Under the pieces are notes generated by a model. That model saw only the letters and a list, made by a program, of their open reading frames with translations, did not search any database and was not told where the DNA came from. The translations under genes were made by a program, and so were the position numbers. This document shows, one piece after another, positions 1 to 8,294 of a stretch of 64,000 nt of DNA. Each line of letters begins with the position of its first letter. Position 1 is the first letter of the stretch. Source of the stretch: CAVOKN01 sp963696505 (GTDB taxonomy: Bacteria; Pseudomonadota; Gammaproteobacteria; Burkholderiales; Rhodocyclaceae); NCBI GenBank assembly GCA_963696505.1, contig CAVOKN010000021.1:1-64000 (forward strand), given 5' to 3'.

Positions 1-74
1 GGATATGCCCACAACTCACCCTCTGTGAACAGCCCCCTCCTAACCCATTGACTGTAAACCGCTTCTACGGCCGC

Positions 75-296
75 CTACATATTCGTCATGCTTGACGCGA
101 GTTGAATGTCAACACACCCTAGCAGCGCGCCTTGTCCCGATACTACCCGATTCACCCAAGCATTCTGGCAAGGGTGTGTGGATAGGCAGCGCGCGCGGGC
201 GGTCAGTTTCAAGAACTCGATGAAATCAAGCGCCTCGCGGGTGACGCGTTCCGGGTGCTTCAGGCTGTGCTGGTAGATCATTTCGGCAAGCGGCAT
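75..296 (-). CDS. truncated DUF2281/VapB-like antitoxin fragment
   Basis: The first 30 or so residues, ending in a REALDFIEFLK stretch, resemble the C-terminal half of DUF2281-type antitoxins, which carry a similar helix before a basic tail. The remaining 40 residues resemble nothing I know and look like read-through of unrelated DNA. An AGGAG ribosome-binding site sits just before the ATG. I read it as a toxin-antitoxin remnant with its normal end replaced; no cognate toxin is visible before the window edge. Function of the fragment is unknown. Confidence 0.35.
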   Translation of the reverse strand: MPLAEMIYQHSLKHPERVTREALDFIEFLKLTARARCLSTHPCQNAWVNRVVSGQGALLGCVDIQLASSMTNM

Positions 297-455
297 GGGC
301 GTACTCCTGCGTCACGTCCGGTCTGAATGGGTCCGGCGCCCGAGGCCACCTCTGGGGCCAGCACCACCAGCATTACCTGTCGCCGGACGTATTGGCGAAC
401 GGGCGTCAGACTGATTGCCGTTTGCCCAACACCGGTCCGGGCGTCGCCCGCCCCA

Positions 456-776
456 TCAGTGCGCTGACGCCTTGTCTTCCATCGTCTCTGCCCAAGGCCT
501 GATCCTCGCCAGGGTCTTTGCCAGGGAGGCCTTCGCCAGTTCCGTGTCGTAGTCGGCCTGGAGACGCAGCCACCAGCCGTCCGAGAGGCCGAAGAAGCGA
601 CACAGCCGCAGGTCGGTGTCCGCAGTGATCGAGCGCTTGCCGGCAACGATCTCACCAATGCGCTGCGCCGGAACGCCGATCTCCTTCGCCAGCCGATAGT
701 TGCTCATGCCCAGAGGCTTGAGGAATTCCTCCGCCAGCATCTCGCCCGGCGATACGGGCTTGAGTTTCCTGCTCAT
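456..776 (-). CDS. higA: HigA-family antitoxin (XRE HTH)
   Basis: This 106-residue protein has the HigA layout: an N-terminal PGEMLAEEFLKPLGMS segment, then a helix-turn-helix (residues ~25-60, including RIGEIVAGKRSIT) and the FFGLSDGWWLRLQ motif common in plasmid-maintenance HigA proteins. It would neutralise HigB and repress the operon by operator binding. It lies 11 bp downstream of the toxin gene on the same strand, the toxin-first order typical of higBA. The start is the ATG preceding SRKLKPVSPGE. Confidence 0.9.
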   Translation of the reverse strand: MSRKLKPVSPGEMLAEEFLKPLGMSNYRLAKEIGVPAQRIGEIVAGKRSITADTDLRLCRFFGLSDGWWLRLQADYDTELAKASLAKTLARIRPWAETMEDKASAH

Positions 777-787
777 GTCGCTCTCCG

Positions 788-1069
788 TCAGTGGTAGTCA
801 ACGATCTCGACGTCTTGCGCATCGCTACCCGTCCAGCGAAAGCAGATGCGGTACTGATCGTTCACACGGACGCTCCACTGGCCCTTGCGGTCGCCCTTCA
901 ACTGCTCAAGTCGATTCGCCGGAGGCGCCCGCAGATCCTCGATCGTTCGGGCCAAGTCAAGCTGCTTCAGCTTTCGAAGGGCCGGACGCTCAATGTTCGC
1001 GAAGCGCGCCACGCGACAAAGCCCGAACAGGGCCTCCGTGTCAGCACACTTGAACGAACGGATCGTCAC
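788..1069 (-). CDS. higB: HigB/RelE-superfamily toxin
   Basis: A 93-residue RelE-fold protein of the HigB branch, a ribosome-dependent mRNA endonuclease in characterised members. Family features visible are the N-terminal IRSFKC strand, the LRAPPANRLEQLKG region, the basic DRKGQWSVRVNDQYRICFRW segment carrying the candidate catalytic Arg/Tyr residues, and the C-terminal VEIVDYH strand. It is the first gene of the pair and is followed by higA. A palindrome (TCACGCGTGA) lies 16 bp upstream of the start and is a plausible operator. Confidence 0.9.
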   Translation of the reverse strand: MTIRSFKCADTEALFGLCRVARFANIERPALRKLKQLDLARTIEDLRAPPANRLEQLKGDRKGQWSVRVNDQYRICFRWTGSDAQDVEIVDYH

Positions 1070-1084
1070 CTTTCAATAGTAACG

Positions 1085-1094
1085 TCACGCGTGA
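1085..1094. promoter_or_regulatory. candidate HigA operator palindrome
   Basis: A perfect 10-bp palindrome (TCACGCGTGA) just upstream of higB, followed 8 bp later by a related half-site (AAGCGTGAC). HigA antitoxins usually repress their own promoter through such repeats; the assignment here is by position only. Confidence 0.35.
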
Positions 1095-1464
1095 TTACCG
1101 TCAAGCGTGACTATCCATCCCCGTGACCGGCTATTCCGTGACGACGTATCCAAGCCGGCAGCCGAAACCCAACCTCACCAACGAGAGGATAGCGGCGGAC
1201 TCGGCAGGTCTGACCTGCACAATCCAGCCGAACACGGCAAGCGGTCCCGTCATCCGCGACTCGCTAAAGCGCTAATTCCTTGATTCTACGAGTGACGCGT
1301 GACTGGACGAGGCTGGACAAATTCTCCACCGCTCGGAGTTCAAGTCGTTGATTCGTATGGCAGCGGAGCGTCGAACCTGGAAGCCGGATATTCTCCACAC
1401 ATGCCTCCCGGATATCCATTCGGTGTGCGGATTGACAACAACTACTTGATAACAGGAGAGAATT
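1095..1464. other. intergenic region without recognisable gene
   Basis: About 370 bp between the higBA promoter and the tRNA cluster. I see no convincing coding frame on either strand. It contains a second GTGACGCGTGA-like sequence near 1292, related to the higBA palindrome. The promoter of dksA lies further on, past the divergently oriented tRNAs. Confidence 0.4.
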
Positions 1465-1541
1465 TGGGGTGGACGATGGGACTCGAACCCACGACAACCG
1501 GAATCACAATCCGGGACTCTACCAACTGAGCTACGTCCACC
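1465..1541 (-). tRNA. tRNA-His(GTG), chromosomal
   Basis: Complete cloverleaf with encoded CCA. The anticodon loop reads TTGTGAT, the variable loop is short, and the extra G(-1) opposite C73 that marks tRNA-His is present. It belongs to a normal three-gene His-Arg-Pro cluster and is distinct in sequence from the His(GTG) copy in the array at 26.8 kb. Confidence 0.97.
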
Positions 1542-1572
1542 ACCGAGAAACCTGCCGTCCCAACGGCGGGAT

Positions 1573-1649
1573 TGGCCCGCCCGAAGGGACTCGAACCCCT
1601 AACCCCCGGCTTAGAAGGCCGGTGCTCTATCCGGTTGAGCTACGGGCGG
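1573..1649 (-). tRNA. tRNA-Arg(TCT), chromosomal
   Basis: Complete cloverleaf with CCA; acceptor CCGCCCG pairs with CGGGCGG, anticodon loop CTTCTAA, discriminator G73. It is the second gene of the ordinary His-Arg-Pro cluster. The array at 27.4 kb carries another, divergent Arg(TCT). Confidence 0.97.
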
Positions 1650-1676
1650 TCCTGCGGTCCCGGGGTCGAGTGCGCT

Positions 1677-1753
<77 letters not shown>

Positions 1754-1925
1754 AGGAAGCCGGATTCTACCGGCGCCGCCACGGGCGGTCAATTTTCGGG
1801 ATTCCCAGCTTCGAAAATCCCGTCCGCTCGTGAGCGGACATGTCGAAGTCCGGTCGCCTCCGTGGATCGGCTTGCGGGTGGCAGGTGTTTCTGCTATTAA
1901 GACGGTTTTTTCCTGGACCCGAGCC

Positions 1926-2351
1926 ATGGCCGAGGACTATCTCCACAAGCAGTTCCCGCCCTACACTCCCAAGAAGGGCGAGGAGTACATGAACGCCAGG
2001 CAGCTCGCGCACTTCAAGAAGATCCTCTCGTCGGTGAAGGACGAATTGCTCCAGGACATCGAGCGCACGGTGCACACCATGCAGGACGAAGCTACGGTGT
2101 TTGCCGACCCCAACGACCGCGCCAGCCAAGAGTCCGACATCGCCCTTGAACTGCGCAACCGCGACCGGGAACGAAAGCTGATCAAGAAAATCGACGAAGC
2201 GCTGGAGCGCATCGAGAAAGGCGAGTATGGCTACTGCGACTCGTGCGGCGTCGAGATCGGCCTGAAGCGGCTCGAAGCGCGCCCCACCGCGACGCTGTGC
2301 ATCGACTGCAAGACCCTCGAGGAACTGCGGGAGAAGCAGGTAGCCAAGTAG
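1926..2351 (+). CDS. dksA: RNA polymerase-binding transcription factor DksA
   Basis: DksA binds the RNA polymerase secondary channel and, with ppGpp, retunes rRNA, tRNA and amino-acid promoters. The 141-residue protein has the N-terminal segment, a long coiled coil (residues ~35-110) with conserved acidic tip residues in the [11 protein letters not shown] region, and a C-terminal four-cysteine zinc finger with CDSC and CIDC as its two pairs. I chose the ATG at 1926 ([10 protein letters not shown]) because DksA homologues start there; a longer in-frame extension upstream lacks family similarity. A strong terminator follows. Confidence 0.95.
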   Translation: MAEDYLHKQFPPYTPKKGEEYMNARQLAHFKKILSSVKDELLQDIERTVHTMQDEATVFADPNDRASQESDIALELRNRDRERKLIKKIDEALERIEKGEYGYCDSCGVEIGLKRLEARPTATLCIDCKTLEELREKQVAK

Positions 2352-2400
2352 GTTCTCATCGGCGGTGGAGCCGGGCCTGATCCGGCGCCACCCGCAATGC

Positions 2401-2431
2401 AAAGGGGCGAAGGGACACTTCGCCCCTTTTT
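2401..2431 (+). terminator. rho-independent terminator of dksA
   Basis: AAAGGGGCGAAG pairs with CTTCGCCCCTTT around a 5-nt loop, followed by a T run. It lies 50 bp after the dksA stop codon. Confidence 0.9.
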
Positions 2432-2675
2432 CGTTTCCACCTGAGGCAAGCGTCAGGCGGACAGCCGCAGCAACTCCGAGGCAAGATTGCGCGGTCGTCG
2501 TTCCCTGCCCCTGGTACCGGGGCACTGTGTTGACCCGGGTGCCAAATCCGTCACGCCCGGCATCCCGCGAAGACTAAAGGCCCCTGCCCCGTCGCCGAAA
2601 TAAGCCACGAGATCCACTGAGACTGTCGGCCAGGGCACCATGCGGCCGAACAGCAACCGCGCTGCGGGAGTCCCG

Positions 2676-2770
2676 GTGAAATCCGAAAAGGGCTAACCCG
2701 ACCGAAAGGCGGGGGCGCAAAGTTACCGGTCTAAGGAGCGTAACTCTACGACAGCGGGACTGCCGGATTG
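2676..2770 (+). ncRNA. c-di-GMP-I (GEMM-I) riboswitch
   Basis: The stretch shows the GEMM-I signature in order: a hairpin closed by a GAAA tetraloop (CCGACC-GAAA-GGCGGG), the invariant GCGCAAAG joining segment, a CCGGTCTAAGG receptor-side element and the closing ACAGCGGGACTGCC segment. These features form the three-helix c-di-GMP-I aptamer, in which the GNRA loop docks into a receptor. It ends about 70 nt before the ATG of the secreted protein at 2838, the usual place for a switch controlling that gene. The expression platform is not obvious; a hairpin-forming CGGAGCGCACTTCTCCG follows. Covariance-model scoring would settle it. Confidence 0.8.
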
Positions 2771-2837
2771 CGGAGCGCACTTCTCCGCCTGCCGCCAGCC
2801 ATTCGCATTCCTTCGACCGGACACGCAGGGAAAGGGA

Positions 2838-3263
2838 ATGACCATGGCACGCACTAACCGTACCGCTGTCCTCCGCAACGTACTGGCCGCCGCTGTCTTG
2901 GGGCTTGCCGCGCTGCCCCCCACCCACGCGCAGGAAGCGCAGCCCGATACGGTTTGGAAGTGCTGGTACAATCAGGACTGGCGGATCCAGTGCGTGCTCG
3001 GCAGCGCCAACCCCGACGCCCCTGCCGACCCGCGCTATGCGAACAACCCGATGCTGCCGCAGGCGGTCAAGGCACTCTGGACCAATGCCGCATCCATGGT
3101 CGGCAACAAGGTATTCATCCCCCTCTATACCGAGCCCGAGGACTGGGACCGCGTTCGGCTGCTGGCGGAATCCGTGATGTGCGGCGCGAACCGCGCCTGC
3201 GTCGTCGATTTCAGCCGGAACTTCATCGAAGCCGCGATGCTCGACCCCGGCCTCGTACCCTGA
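2838..3263 (+). CDS. small secreted protein downstream of c-di-GMP riboswitch
   Basis: I do not recognise a named family. The 141-residue product has a signal peptide (residues ~1-31, hydrophobic core LAAAVLGLAAL, cleavage near THAQ-EA). The mature part is about 110 residues with four cysteines (CWYNQDWRIQC and CGANRAC), suggesting two disulfides and a compact periplasmic or exported domain. A second ATG two codons in is equally possible; a purine-rich GGGAAAGGGA precedes both. Riboswitch control implies expression tied to c-di-GMP, so a role in surface attachment or biofilm is a reasonable guess, no more. Confidence 0.7.
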   Translation: MTMARTNRTAVLRNVLAAAVLGLAALPPTHAQEAQPDTVWKCWYNQDWRIQCVLGSANPDAPADPRYANNPMLPQAVKALWTNAASMVGNKVFIPLYTEPEDWDRVRLLAESVMCGANRACVVDFSRNFIEAAMLDPGLVP

Positions 3264-3269
3264 CCGGCA

Positions 3270-4256
3270 TCAACTCGCCGGCGACGCGCGCTGCTTGTCG
3301 AATCTGAGGCCCGCGCAAGGATCGGGCCGCTCGACGCGCGGCGTGAACCACAGCCAATCGTAAGCCCCGGCGCCCTCTTCCACCGCGTAGGCCGCCGGGT
3401 CCGTCTGTCCCTCCGTCACCTCCACCAAGCCGACCACGCTGACGCTCGCGCCGGGCGACAGCGCGGCCAGATAAACGGGAATGCCGATGTCGTGCCTGGC
3501 ATGGCCGCGTCCGACGATCCCGATCACTCCCCGGCGCGCATGGCGCGACATGGCCTGGGCCATGGTGGCATCCCGCGCACGTTGCGCACGCACGATTCCG
3601 CGCACCATTTCCTCGGGAGCCTGCCCACAGTGACCGGCGCCGATCAGATTGCTCAGGATCGCGTCACGCTCGTCGGACCAGGTTTCTTCCAGCGGCAGTC
3701 TCTCCGCCTGCTCGCCAAGTGCGCCGAATCCGGACATCACGATGCGCCGCGCCTCGGCTCGCGACAGATTGGCCGCAACGATCGGCATGCCTCGATCCAG
3801 GGCACTTTCGACCAGCGGCCGGTAGAGCGGCCAGTCCCAACCCTTGCGGTCGAGCCTTCCGGCCTGGGCGATGTCTTCGGCATTGACCCCGGACTGGCGC
3901 AGGGCTTCCTCGATCGCCAACTGGTGTTCGACGTCGAATTGCTCCATGACCAGCGCGTGCCGCGCCCCGGCCATGCTCAGGGCATCGAGGACCCGGAGCT
4001 GGACGCGATGGTGGTCGGGATTGTCATGGGACTCGCCGAGCAGGACGACGGCTGCACGCCGCCAATCGGCAATCGCCGCATCGGCATCGACGAAGGCGCG
4101 ATCGCGCCCGTCCCACACGCGCCCGACCAGGGGATGTTCCGTCAGCAGCATGCGAGGTCCGAGCAGACTGGCGCAGGAGGCCGCGCCCAGCATTGCCAGC
4201 GCCGCCAGTCCGCCCCGCAGCAGGAAGTCGCGCCGGCCCCCGCCGTACGCCCCCAT
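3270..4256 (-). CDS. ChaN-family haem-binding lipoprotein (DUF399)
   Basis: About 328 residues. A twin-arginine-like RRDFLLRGG precedes a hydrophobic segment and a lipobox ending ASC (Cys ~28), so a lipidated export product is likely. The family motif LLGESHDNPDHH (residues ~72-83) and the later VGRGHARHDIGIP histidine region match ChaN proteins, which bind haem and are linked to iron handling. I chose the ATG at 4256, 11 nt after the preceding gene's stop, over a GTG at 4289 that overlaps it. It probably forms an operon with the 73-residue gene upstream. Confidence 0.8.
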   Translation of the reverse strand: MGAYGGGRRDFLLRGGLAALAMLGAASCASLLGPRMLLTEHPLVGRVWDGRDRAFVDADAAIADWRRAAVVLLGESHDNPDHHRVQLRVLDALSMAGARHALVMEQFDVEHQLAIEEALRQSGVNAEDIAQAGRLDRKGWDWPLYRPLVESALDRGMPIVAANLSRAEARRIVMSGFGALGEQAERLPLEETWSDERDAILSNLIGAGHCGQAPEEMVRGIVRAQRARDATMAQAMSRHARRGVIGIVGRGHARHDIGIPVYLAALSPGASVSVVGLVEVTEGQTDPAAYAVEEGAGAYDWLWFTPRVERPDPCAGLRFDKQRASPAS

Positions 4257-4267
4257 GCCGGCGGTTG

Positions 4268-4489
4268 CTAAGCCCTCATCTCCTGCCACACCTTGAGGCG
4301 CAGGAACATCAAGCCGCGCAACGTGACCCGCGACTTGTCCTGAACCGTGTGGAGTGGCAGGTGCGCGTTGTCGAGCAGCGCGCTGATGTTGTTCAAGTTG
4401 TTGAGGTCAACGCCGCAGGTCGGCGCCAGACGGCGAATGACACGGTTGATATCGATCAGATCCCGGCCGTAATCCGGAAGCTCGCTCAT
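4268..4489 (-). CDS. small conserved hypothetical protein
   Basis: A 73-residue soluble protein (MSELPDYGRDLIDINRVIRR...) that looks like small proteins seen in betaproteobacteria, but I cannot name a function. It has a GGAGGAAAAA ribosome-binding site upstream and sits 11 nt before the ChaN-like gene, suggesting co-transcription. It contains one cysteine and no membrane segment. Confidence 0.6.
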   Translation of the reverse strand: MSELPDYGRDLIDINRVIRRLAPTCGVDLNNLNNISALLDNAHLPLHTVQDKSRVTLRGLMFLRLKVWQEMRA

Positions 4490-4766
4490 CTATTTTTCCT
4501 CCTCCCAATTCAGCGACAGGCCAGCCGGGGTGTTACCTGCTCTTGATGCCCCCCGTTCGGACTGCCATCGCCTCGATTCGATCTTGCGACAGACGCCGCG
4601 CCCATTCGGGTCCTCGGCAATATAGATTCACCGGGTATATGCCCGCACCCCGTTGCTGGGGGATGTTCTGCCCCCCGGCAGAACACGCGACGATGCTAAG
4701 GGCAACTCGCTGGCGACGCAAGATGCGGCGCGAGGAATTGCCTTTCGATCTCCTGACGGTACCGCC

Positions 4767-5201
4767 TCAATGCAACTTGTCGGCCGGCGGGAACGGCAGC
4801 GCCACGACCTGAATGCCCTCCTCGACCAGCTCCGTCGCCTCCGCGCGGGTTGCAACACCGCGGATGGAACGGGAGGGCGCTTCCTGGTAGTGGATGCGAC
4901 GCGCCTCATCGGTGAAGCGCTCGCCGACGTCCTCGCTGTCCTTCCATGCCGCATGAATCACGTTCAGCATCTCGCGCAAGTCCGGCCGTCTGCCCTGCCT
5001 GCCCGCGGGTTGCGGAGCGCTTTCCGCAACCGACGAGCCTCTTGCCAGATGCGGACTGGACGGCAGCCGCGAAACCGCGTGGTCGCCGCACACCGGGCAG
5101 GCCACGCCGCCCGCCGACGACTGCCGATCGAACTCGACCGCGGAGGCAAACCAGCCTTCGAAGCGGTGCTCGTTGGCGCAGGCGAGATTCAGGACGATCA
5201 T
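4767..5201 (-). CDS. DUF1178 family protein
   Basis: DUF1178 proteins are small putative metal-binding proteins of alpha- and betaproteobacteria without assigned function. The 144-residue product starts MIVLNLACANEHRFEGWFAS, has the CPVCG knuckle near residue 36, a low-complexity middle, and the conserved C-terminal DVGERFTDEARRIHYQEAPSRSIRG block followed by EEGIQVVALPFP. I chose the ATG at 5201 over an upstream GTG. It lies downstream of ettA on the same strand. Confidence 0.85.
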   Translation of the reverse strand: MIVLNLACANEHRFEGWFASAVEFDRQSSAGGVACPVCGDHAVSRLPSSPHLARGSSVAESAPQPAGRQGRRPDLREMLNVIHAAWKDSEDVGERFTDEARRIHYQEAPSRSIRGVATRAEATELVEEGIQVVALPFPPADKLH

Positions 5202-5295
5202 GGGCACAGTCCAGGCAGGGTTATTGGCCGCATCTTACCATCCCATCCCTGGGACGGCGCTTCGCGGACACTGACTTTGGCGCGGCGACATCCCG

Positions 5296-6963
5296 TCACG
5301 CCCGCAGCGGCTTGTAGCGCAGGCGGTGGGGCTTGGCGCCCTCCTCGCCCAGCCGCCGCTTCTTGTCGGCCTCGTAGTCCTGATAGTTGCCGGCGTAGAA
5401 CATCCACTGCGAGTCGCCCTCGCAGGACAGGATGTGGGTCGCGATGCGGTCGAGAAACCAGCGGTCGTGGCTGATTACCAGCACGCAGCCGGAAAACTCC
5501 AGCAGCGCGTCCTCGAGCGCCCGCAGCGTCTCGATGTCGAGATCGTTCGACGGCTCGTCCAGCAGCAGCAGGTTGCCGCCCTGGATCAGCGTCGTCGCCA
5601 GATGCAGCCGGCCGCGCTCACCGCCGGATAGATTGCCGACGTTCTTCTGCTGGTCGCCGCCCTTGAAGTTGAATCGGCCGAGGTAGGCGCGGCTCGGCAT
5701 CTCGAACCTGCCGACGGTGAGGATGTCCTGCCCGCCGGACACCGCCTCCCACACCGTCTTGTCGTTCTGCAGACCCTCGCGCGACTGATCCACCGACGAC
5801 ACCTTGACCGTCGTGCCGACGACGATCTCGCCGCTGTCGGGCTGCTCGCGACCCTGGATCATCCGAAACAGGGTCGACTTGCCGGCACCGTTGGGTCCGA
5901 TGATGCCGACGATGGCGCCGGGCGGCACCTTGAACGAGAGCTTGTCGATCAGCAGGCGCTCGCCGTAGCTCTTGGACACACCCTTGAATTCGAGAACCTC
6001 GTTGCCCAGGCGCTCGCCGGGCGGAATGAAGATCTCCTGCGTCTCGTTGCGCTTCTGGTAATCGAAGCTCGACATCTCCTCGTAGCGCGCGAGGCGCGCC
6101 TTGCTCTTGGCCTGACGCGCCTTCGGGTTCTGGCGCACCCACTCCAGCTCCTGCTTCATCGCCTTCATGTGGGCATCGACCTGCTTCTGCTCCTGCTCCA
6201 GGCGCTGCTCCTTCTGTTCCAACCAGGTGGAATAGTTGCCCTTCCACGGAATACCGTAGCCGCGGTCAAGTTCCAGGATCCATTCCGCCGCGTTGTCGAG
6301 GAAGTAGCGGTCGTGGGTCACCGCGACCACGGTGCCGGGGAAACGCGTCAGGAACTGCTCCAGCCAATCCACCGATTCGGCGTCGAGGTGGTTGGTGGGC
6401 TCGTCCAGCAACAGCATGTCCGGCTTGGACAGCAGCAGGCGGCACAACGCCACGCGGCGCTTCTCGCCGCCCGACAAATTCTTGACCTGCGCCTCCCAGG
6501 GCGGCAGCCGCAGCGCGTCGGCGGCGACTTCCATCTGCAGCTCGGCGTTGTGGCCGTCGGCGGCGTTGATGATTGCCTCCAGGCGCGCCTGCTCCTCCGC
6601 CAGCTTGTCGAAGTCTGCGTCGGGCTCGGCGTAGGCGGCATACACCTGCTCCAGCTTCTGCTGCGCCTCGACGATCTCGCCCAGGCCCTGCTCCACCGCC
6701 TGGCGCACCGTCTGCTCCGGTTCGAGACGCGGCTCCTGGGGCAGGAAGCCGACCTTGAGGTTGGGCATGGGCAGCGCCTCGCCCTCGATGTCCTTGTCCT
6801 CGCCCGCCATGATGCGCAGCAGGGTGGACTTGCCCGAGCCGTTCAAACCCAGGACGCCGATCTTGGCCCCCGGAAAGAACGACAGGGAGATGTCCTTGAG
6901 GATGACGCGCTTGGGGGGCACGATCTTGCCCACCCGGTTCATGGTGTAAACGTACTGGGCCAT
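5296..6963 (-). CDS. ettA: energy-dependent translational throttle protein EttA (ABC-F ATPase)
   Basis: EttA binds the ribosomal E site and gates entry of 70S initiation complexes into elongation according to ATP/ADP ratio. At 555 residues it has the family length. Two ABC domains are visible: Walker A GLNGSGKST (~39-47) with signature NLSGGEKRR, and Walker A GPNGAGKST (~355) with NLSGGERGR. The charged P-site interaction linker (~240-320, rich in KEQRLEQEQKQ) lies between them. There are no transmembrane segments. It precedes the DUF1178 gene on the same strand. Confidence 0.95.
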   Translation of the reverse strand: MAQYVYTMNRVGKIVPPKRVILKDISLSFFPGAKIGVLGLNGSGKSTLLRIMAGEDKDIEGEALPMPNLKVGFLPQEPRLEPEQTVRQAVEQGLGEIVEAQQKLEQVYAAYAEPDADFDKLAEEQARLEAIINAADGHNAELQMEVAADALRLPPWEAQVKNLSGGEKRRVALCRLLLSKPDMLLLDEPTNHLDAESVDWLEQFLTRFPGTVVAVTHDRYFLDNAAEWILELDRGYGIPWKGNYSTWLEQKEQRLEQEQKQVDAHMKAMKQELEWVRQNPKARQAKSKARLARYEEMSSFDYQKRNETQEIFIPPGERLGNEVLEFKGVSKSYGERLLIDKLSFKVPPGAIVGIIGPNGAGKSTLFRMIQGREQPDSGEIVVGTTVKVSSVDQSREGLQNDKTVWEAVSGGQDILTVGRFEMPSRAYLGRFNFKGGDQQKNVGNLSGGERGRLHLATTLIQGGNLLLLDEPSNDLDIETLRALEDALLEFSGCVLVISHDRWFLDRIATHILSCEGDSQWMFYAGNYQDYEADKKRRLGEEGAKPHRLRYKPLRA

Positions 6964-7022
6964 GGGGATTGCCGCGAAGTTCTGGGAAGGGGCGGATTAT
7001 GCAGTAAGGGCCGGGGCCTTGC

Positions 7023-8174
7023 CTATCGCGGTGCGGCTGCAGCCTTCGCCATGCGATCCAGCGCCTGCGCCAGCAGCGATCGCGGACAGCCGAAGTTGAG
7101 GCGCACGAAGCCCGGCGCGCCGAAATCGGCGCCGTCGGACAGCCCCACGCCCGCGTCCTCGAAAAAGCGCGCCGGGTCGGCCACGCCCAGTCCGCGGGCG
7201 TCGATCCACGCGAGATAGGTGGCCTCAACCGGCGTCGTGCGCAGCCCTGGCATGGCATTGATCGCCGCCACCGACTGCTCGGCGTTGGCGCGCAGGTAGT
7301 CGATCAGCGCAGCGTGCCAGGAACCACCGTGGCGATAGGCGGCCTCGCAGGCGGCGAAGCCAAGAATATTCACGTGGGGCACGATGCCCCGCATGGCATC
7401 GAGCACCCGCCGCCGCAGCGCTGGGTCCGGCACCACGGCGAAGGCGCAGCCGAGGCCGGGGATGTTGTAGGTCTTGCTCGGCGCCATGAGGGTGATCGTG
7501 CGGCGTGCCACGGCCTCGTCCAGCGCGGCGATGGGTAGGTGGGAGCACGCGGGATCGAGCACCAGGCCGGCATGGATCTCGTCGGAGCAGATAGTCAGAT
7601 CGTGGCGCTCGGCGATTTCCGCGAGCGCCAGCAGTTCGTCGCGGCCGAACACGCGACCGGTCGGATTATGCGGATTGCACAGCAGCAGCAGGCGCGTGCG
7701 CGGCGTGATCGCGTCCTCGACCTCGGCCGCATCCCACAGCCAGCGACTGCCTTCGAATCGCATCGGCACCGTCACCGTCGCGCACCCGCTGTGGCGCGGC
7801 GCGCTGAGGAAGGGCGGGTAGATCGGCGTGGCGGTGAGCACCGGCCCCCCCGGTTCGCCCACCGCGCGGCAGGCGACGTTGAGACCGGTCACCAGCCCCG
7901 GCAGCCACACCAGCCAGGACGGGTCGATGGTCCAGCCGTGGTCCCGCGCCAGTGCGTCCACCACCGCCTCGGCGGTCGAAGCCGGCGCATCGCCGTAGCC
8001 GAACACGCCGTGGTCGGCACGCCGGTGCAGCGCCGCCATCACCGCATCGGGCGCGGCGAAGTCCATGTCCGCCACCCACATCGGCAGCACGTCACGGCCG
8101 GCATATTTGCGCCACTTGGCGCTGTCGCTGCCGCGACGGTCGATCGGGGTGTCGAAGTCGAATTGCATGGGCAT
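7023..8174 (-). CDS. PatB/MalY-type PLP-dependent aminotransferase / C-S lyase
   Basis: A 383-residue fold-type I PLP enzyme. Key elements are the N-terminal LPMWVADMDFAAP motif typical of the MalY/PatB branch, LCNPHNPTGRV, the CSDEIHAGLV region with the PLP-binding Asp, and the Schiff-base lysine in MAPSKTYNIPGL. Characterised relatives are cystathionine beta-lyases; some also repress genes. Two ATG codons (8174 and 8168) are possible. It is divergent from the exporter at 8295, and the roughly 120-bp gap would hold both promoters. Confidence 0.88.
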   Translation of the reverse strand: MPMQFDFDTPIDRRGSDSAKWRKYAGRDVLPMWVADMDFAAPDAVMAALHRRADHGVFGYGDAPASTAEAVVDALARDHGWTIDPSWLVWLPGLVTGLNVACRAVGEPGGPVLTATPIYPPFLSAPRHSGCATVTVPMRFEGSRWLWDAAEVEDAITPRTRLLLLCNPHNPTGRVFGRDELLALAEIAERHDLTICSDEIHAGLVLDPACSHLPIAALDEAVARRTITLMAPSKTYNIPGLGCAFAVVPDPALRRRVLDAMRGIVPHVNILGFAACEAAYRHGGSWHAALIDYLRANAEQSVAAINAMPGLRTTPVEATYLAWIDARGLGVADPARFFEDAGVGLSDGADFGAPGFVRLNFGCPRSLLAQALDRMAKAAAAPR

Positions 8175-8294
8175 TGTCGTGAGTGATCCGAGTGCAGCGA
8201 ACTGGTGTGAGCGGCGCAGAATTCTCCCACGTCCGCTCCATCCCTTGCCCAAACTCCGGCCGGCCGGGCACACTGCGCGTCTTTGTCCGCGCCC

